Below, piece by piece: positions 60,905 through 64,000 of a stretch of 64,000 nt of DNA. Location: assembly GCF_001440415.1 (NCBI RefSeq), contig NZ_LLYA01000001.1:186001-250000 (forward strand). The letters are read 5' to 3'. Position 1 is the stretch's first letter. Each line of letters starts with the position of its first letter. Both the position numbers and the translations under genes were made by a program. The notes under the pieces are model-generated. The model was not told the DNA's origin, did not search any database, and worked only from the letters and a program-made list of their open reading frames with translations. Origin of the DNA: Bradyrhizobium retamae (GTDB lineage: Bacteria > Pseudomonadota > Alphaproteobacteria > Rhizobiales > Xanthobacteraceae).

Positions 60905-61849
60905 TTATCCGCGAACCAGCTCCATCACAGCCCCCGCAAACTCCTCCGGCGCTTCCTGCGGCAGATTGTGCCCGACGCGGGGCACCACGCGATGGACGCG
61001 GCGGCCGGTGAATTTCGGCGCGCTGGCGGTGCCATCGCTCGCGGGCGCCACGCCATCGCCTGCGCCGTCCAGTGTGATTGACGGCACGGTGATGGGAGGA
61101 AGTGCCGCCAGCCGGCGCTGGATGTCGGCATATTGCGGATCTCCCTCGGCCAGACCGAAGCGGTGGCGATAGCTGTGGATCACCACGTCGACGTAGTCGG
61201 GATTGTCGTGGGCGCTCGCAGTCCGCTCGAAACAGGCATCGTCGAACGACCAGTTCGGTGACCACTGCGTCCACAATATTCGGGCGATCTCGCGCCGGTT
61301 GGCTGCAAGGCCGGCGCGGCCGCGCTCGAGCTGGAAGTAATACTGGTACCACAGCGCCACCTCGCGTTCGGGGCGCATCGGCACCATCGCGTTGGCAATA
61401 TCCTGGATCAGATAGGAATTGACGCAGACGAGGCCGAGGCAGCGCTCCGGCCATAGCGCCGCGCCGACACAGGCCGCGCGCCCACCCCAGTCATAGCCCG
61501 CGAACACCGCACGGCGGATATGAAGCGCATCCATCAGCGCCATCATGTCGGCGCCGACCGCCGCCTGCTCGCCCGAGCGCGGCGTCACGGCATCGCGAAA
61601 CCGGGTCGGACCATAGCCGCGCAGATAGGGAACGAAGACACGGCAGCCTTGGGCAGCCAGTTGCGGTGCGACGTCGACATAGGAATGAATGTCGTAGGGA
61701 AAGCCGTGCATCAGCATCACGGCGGGGCCATCCGCCGGACCCGCCTCGTAATAGGCGGTGCTGAGCGGGCCGGCATCGACCTGGCGCAGCGGCTCCAGCC
61801 GCTTCGATGATTGGGCACGCGGGGCTGGGGCAGCGGTTTCTTCAGTCAC
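60905..61849 (-). CDS. Alpha/beta hydrolase (Asp-nucleophile type)
   Basis: The 314-residue protein has HGFPYDIHSY in the oxyanion area, YLRGYGPTRF, the nucleophile elbow GYDWGGRAACV with aspartate, and the C-terminal histidine in RVGHNLPQEAPEEF. The Asp nucleophile and DWGG motif are typical of haloalkane dehalogenase/epoxide hydrolase relatives. The start is GTG 61849 with GGGAG before it. No signal peptide is apparent. The substrate is unknown. Confidence 0.83.
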   Translation of the reverse strand: MTEETAAPAPRAQSSKRLEPLRQVDAGPLSTAYYEAGPADGPAVMLMHGFPYDIHSYVDVAPQLAAQGCRVFVPYLRGYGPTRFRDAVTPRSGEQAAVGADMMALMDALHIRRAVFAGYDWGGRAACVGAALWPERCLGLVCVNSYLIQDIANAMVPMRPEREVALWYQYYFQLERGRAGLAANRREIARILWTQWSPNWSFDDACFERTASAHDNPDYVDVVIHSYRHRFGLAEGDPQYADIQRRLAALPPITVPSITLDGAGDGVAPASDGTASAPKFTGRRVHRVVPRVGHNLPQEAPEEFAGAVMELVRG

Positions 61850-61995
61850 GGCGAACTCCCTGGTTGAATTTTACGATATGTCATAGTCCGGCCCCAATGA
61901 AGCAAATCCGGCGCTGCCGTGCGCGAATGCCATGACGTCTCCCGAATTCGGCGATACAGTGTCGCCCACGGCCTTCACCGCTGACGGGTCATGCC

Positions 61996-62814
61996 ATGTT
62001 GCGATCCCTTGCTGTCGCCCTCGCCCTCCTCGGTTCGCTGATCGTCCCGGCGGCCGCCCAACAGCAGCCCTTACGCAGCGAGTGCCTCGCGATGGCGAGC
62101 ACGCCGCCACGCGCCGTTCCGGTCAGCCTGCGCCGTACCGCCGCCAAGGTGGAAGAGGTCGCGATTACCTATGTCGGGCATTCCACCTATTACATCGATA
62201 CGCCCGACGGCGTGCGGATCGCGACCGACTTCAACGGCGCCTACCGGACCGGACGACTTCCTGACGTCGTCACCATGAATCGCGCGCATTCCACCCACTA
62301 CACATTATTTCCTGATCCAAAGATTCCGCACGTCCTGCATGGCTGGGGCGAGAATGGACAGGCGGCGCATATCTCAACGCGCGTCGGCGACGTCTATATC
62401 CGCAACGTGCCGACCGACATCCGCCGCTACTATGGCGAGGGCTTCGGCGGGGGGATGATCAAGGATGGCAACTCCATCTTCATCTTCGAAGTCGCCGGCC
62501 TCTGCATCGGCCATCTCGGACATCTGCATCACAAACTCGACGAGACGCATTTTGCGGCGATCGGCCGGCTCGACATCGTGATGGTGCCGATCGACGGCAC
62601 CTATACGATGTCGCTCGACGGCGTTTCCGAAATCACCCGGCGGCTGCGCTCCTCGATCGTGCTGCCGATGCACCGTTTCGCCACGCCGCTCGATGAGTTC
62701 ATGCGCCTGATCGGCCAGCAGTTCCAGATCGAGCAGCGGACGGAACGGACGTTGAAGATTTCGCGCGACACGCTGCCGGGCACGCCAACGGTGATCATTC
62801 TGGAAGGGGTGTGA
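61996..62814 (+). CDS. Secreted metallo-beta-lactamase-fold hydrolase (UlaG-like)
   Basis: The 272-residue protein has a signal peptide (MLRSLAVALALLGSLIVPAAAQ). The MBL-fold start ITYVGHSTYYIDTPDGVRIATDFNG and later HLGHLHHKLDE fit a UlaG-like metallohydrolase. The usual HxHxDH cluster is not intact: at that position it reads MNRAHSTHYTLF, so zinc binding is uncertain. It ends with TPTVIILEGV. The next, truncated gene overlaps its stop codon. Confidence 0.75.
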   Translation: MLRSLAVALALLGSLIVPAAAQQQPLRSECLAMASTPPRAVPVSLRRTAAKVEEVAITYVGHSTYYIDTPDGVRIATDFNGAYRTGRLPDVVTMNRAHSTHYTLFPDPKIPHVLHGWGENGQAAHISTRVGDVYIRNVPTDIRRYYGEGFGGGMIKDGNSIFIFEVAGLCIGHLGHLHHKLDETHFAAIGRLDIVMVPIDGTYTMSLDGVSEITRRLRSSIVLPMHRFATPLDEFMRLIGQQFQIEQRTERTLKISRDTLPGTPTVIILEGV

Positions 62815-63440
62815 AGGCAAAGCCACGGCATTCCTCGGCGTGGGATGCCGACCCCAACGTCGCCGGCATGTATGCGAGACGGCCGCAGGGGCTGTTGCTC
62901 GACAGCACGTTTCGCAGGGGCTTTGCCTGCCTCGCGCCATTGGGCCTGAGCTTCGACGCCTGGCTGTTTCATCCGCAGATCGGCGAACTCACCAGCCTCG
63001 CCCGCGCTTTCCCTGACACCAAAATCGTGCTCGATCATTGCGGCGGCCCGGTCGGCATCGGCCGCTTTGCCGGCCGGCGCGACGAAGTCTTTCCGCAATG
63101 GAAGGCCTCGATCCAGGAAATCGCGCGATGCCCGAACGTCGCGGTCAAGCTCGGCGGGCTGGCGATGTGCCTGCTCGGCTACGACTTTCACCTACGCCCG
63201 AAGCCGCCGTCTTCGGAACAGGCCGCCGCCGCGTGGCGTCCCTATATCGAAACCTGCATCGAGGCCTTTGGGCCCGATCGATGCATGTTCGAAAGCAATT
63301 TTCCGCCTGATAAAGGCCAGTGCAGCTATCAGGTGATCTTCAACGCCTTCAAGCGTATCGCCGCGCAGTATAGCGAAGCCGAGAAGACGGCGCTGTTTTC
63401 GAGGACGGCGACCGACTTCTACAGGCTCACGCTGGGCTAA
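62811..63440 (+). pseudogene. Amidohydrolase (2-pyrone-4,6-dicarboxylate lactonase-like), C-terminal fragment
   Basis: The frame from GTG 62811 gives 209 residues that match the C-terminal part of amidohydrolase-2-type lactonase-like proteins: RHSSAWDADPNVAGMYARRP, then FPDTKIVLDHCGGPVG, then MFESNFPPDKGQCSYQ with the terminal Asp and metal-linked region. The N-terminal third, with the first metal ligands, is absent. The frame begins exactly inside the stop codon region of the MBL-fold gene, without a good ribosome site. I read it as the remains of a deletion that joined the two genes. A small functional protein is less likely. Confidence 0.7.
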
Positions 63441-64000
63441 TTACGCCCACTCGCCCTTGCGGAATACCGGCACGCGGCTTCCGTCGGCGTGAATGCCGTC
63501 GATATCGGTTTCGGCCGATCCGATCATCCAGTCGATGTGAATGAGGCTCTTGTTGCCGCCCTGCTGGGCGATCTGCTGCGGCGTCAGCTTGTCGCCGCCA
63601 ACGAAGCATTTCGAGTAGCACTGGCCGAGCGCGATATGGGAGGCGGCGTTCTCATCGAACAGCGTGTTGAAGAACAACAGCCCGCTTTTTGAGATCGGCG
63701 AGGAATGCGGTACCAGCGCCACTTCGCCAAGACGCGCCGCGCCCTCGTCGGTGTCGAGCACCTTCCTGAGCACCTCCTCGCCGCGCGAGGCCTTTGCCTC
63801 GACGATGCGGCCTTCCTCGAACCTGACCGCCATGTTGTCGATCAGCGTGCCCTGATAGGACAGCGGCTTGGAGGAGACGACATGGCCGCTGACGCGCCGG
63901 CAATGCGGCGTGGTGAAGACTTCCTCAGTCGGGATGTTGGCGTTGCAGGTAATGCCGTTCTTCGCGGTCGAGGCGCCGCCTTCCCATTCGTGACCATCGG
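63441..64000 (-). CDS. M29-family aminopeptidase (AmpS-like), C-terminal part; 5' end outside window
   Basis: The frame is open to the window end. It reads NIPTEEVFTTPH (glutamate and histidine of the metal-binding region), then VVSSKPLSYQG, RFEEGRIVE, LFFNTLFDENAASHIALGQCY and IHIDWMIGS, all signatures of the thermophilic-metalloprotease (M29) family. M29 enzymes release N-terminal residues from peptides using two metal ions in the cytoplasm. The N-terminal half lies beyond base 64000. Its stop abuts the truncated amidohydrolase frame. Confidence 0.9.
   Translation of the reverse strand, partial: DGHEWEGGASTAKNGITCNANIPTEEVFTTPHCRRVSGHVVSSKPLSYQGTLIDNMAVRFEEGRIVEAKASRGEEVLRKVLDTDEGAARLGEVALVPHSSPISKSGLLFFNTLFDENAASHIALGQCYSKCFVGGDKLTPQQIAQQGGNKSLIHIDWMIGSAETDIDGIHADGSRVPVFRKGEWA

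Overview
The window is GC-rich alphaproteobacterial chromosome, most like Bradyrhizobium or a close relative (Nitrobacteraceae/Xanthobacteraceae). This is inferred from gene content (several CoA-dependent catabolic enzymes, Liv-type and Dpp-type ABC transporters, tcuAB, a DUF1127 protein divergent from a LysR gene, a PQQ dehydrogenase) and from short palindromic intergenic repeats. It is not a database match. I see no tRNA, rRNA, CRISPR array, insertion sequence or prophage.

Layout. 1-11.1 kb: acyl-CoA and aliphatic catabolism (thiolase end, acyl-CoA ligase, epoxide-hydrolase-like protein, amidase, Zn alcohol dehydrogenase, AidB-like acyl-CoA dehydrogenase, SDR, enoyl-CoA hydratase). 11.2-13.1 kb: GNAT, DUF1127 protein and a divergent LysR regulator. 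13.3-16.9 kb: tricarballylate-type module tcuA - secreted hydrolase - tcuB. 17.3-21.9 kb: three overlapping genes (HlyD-like protein, secreted alpha/alpha-barrel protein, family-2 glycosyltransferase) that look like a polysaccharide synthesis operon. 22-23.4 kb: DedA protein and a GNAT. 23.5-26.1 kb: Rieske ferredoxin with two tandem amidohydrolases. 26.3 kb: CinA/PncC-like protein. 26.8-29.9 kb: type I secretion ABC ATPase and membrane fusion protein.

31.0-38.4 kb: a peptide/amide ABC transporter operon with an amidase and a tiny possible partner protein placed between its two ATPase genes. A second solute-binding protein gene (38.6-40.2 kb) diverges from it, and the shared 205-bp spacer carries two back-to-back matches to the sigma-54 -24/-12 consensus. 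40.3-48.9 kb: a CHASE2-type nucleotide cyclase, a 1604-residue FecR/cadherin-repeat/RTX surface protein and a LapG-like periplasmic cysteine protease. With the type I exporter these form a plausible adhesin export, release and signalling set.

49.2-51.3 kb: quinohaemoprotein dehydrogenase, followed by a strong hairpin between convergent genes. 51.5-58.3 kb: livHMGF, long-chain acyl-CoA ligase and livK-type binding protein, all on the minus strand. 58.6-60.9 kb: ABC-2 exporter. 60.9-64 kb: alpha/beta hydrolase, metallo-beta-lactamase-fold protein, an amidohydrolase missing its N-terminal part, and the C-terminal part of an M29 aminopeptidase running off the window.

At least four copies of a short palindromic repeat (ends GTCGTCCC / GGGACGAC) and one copy of a second family (ends GTCATTGCGAG / CTCGCAATGAC) lie between genes.
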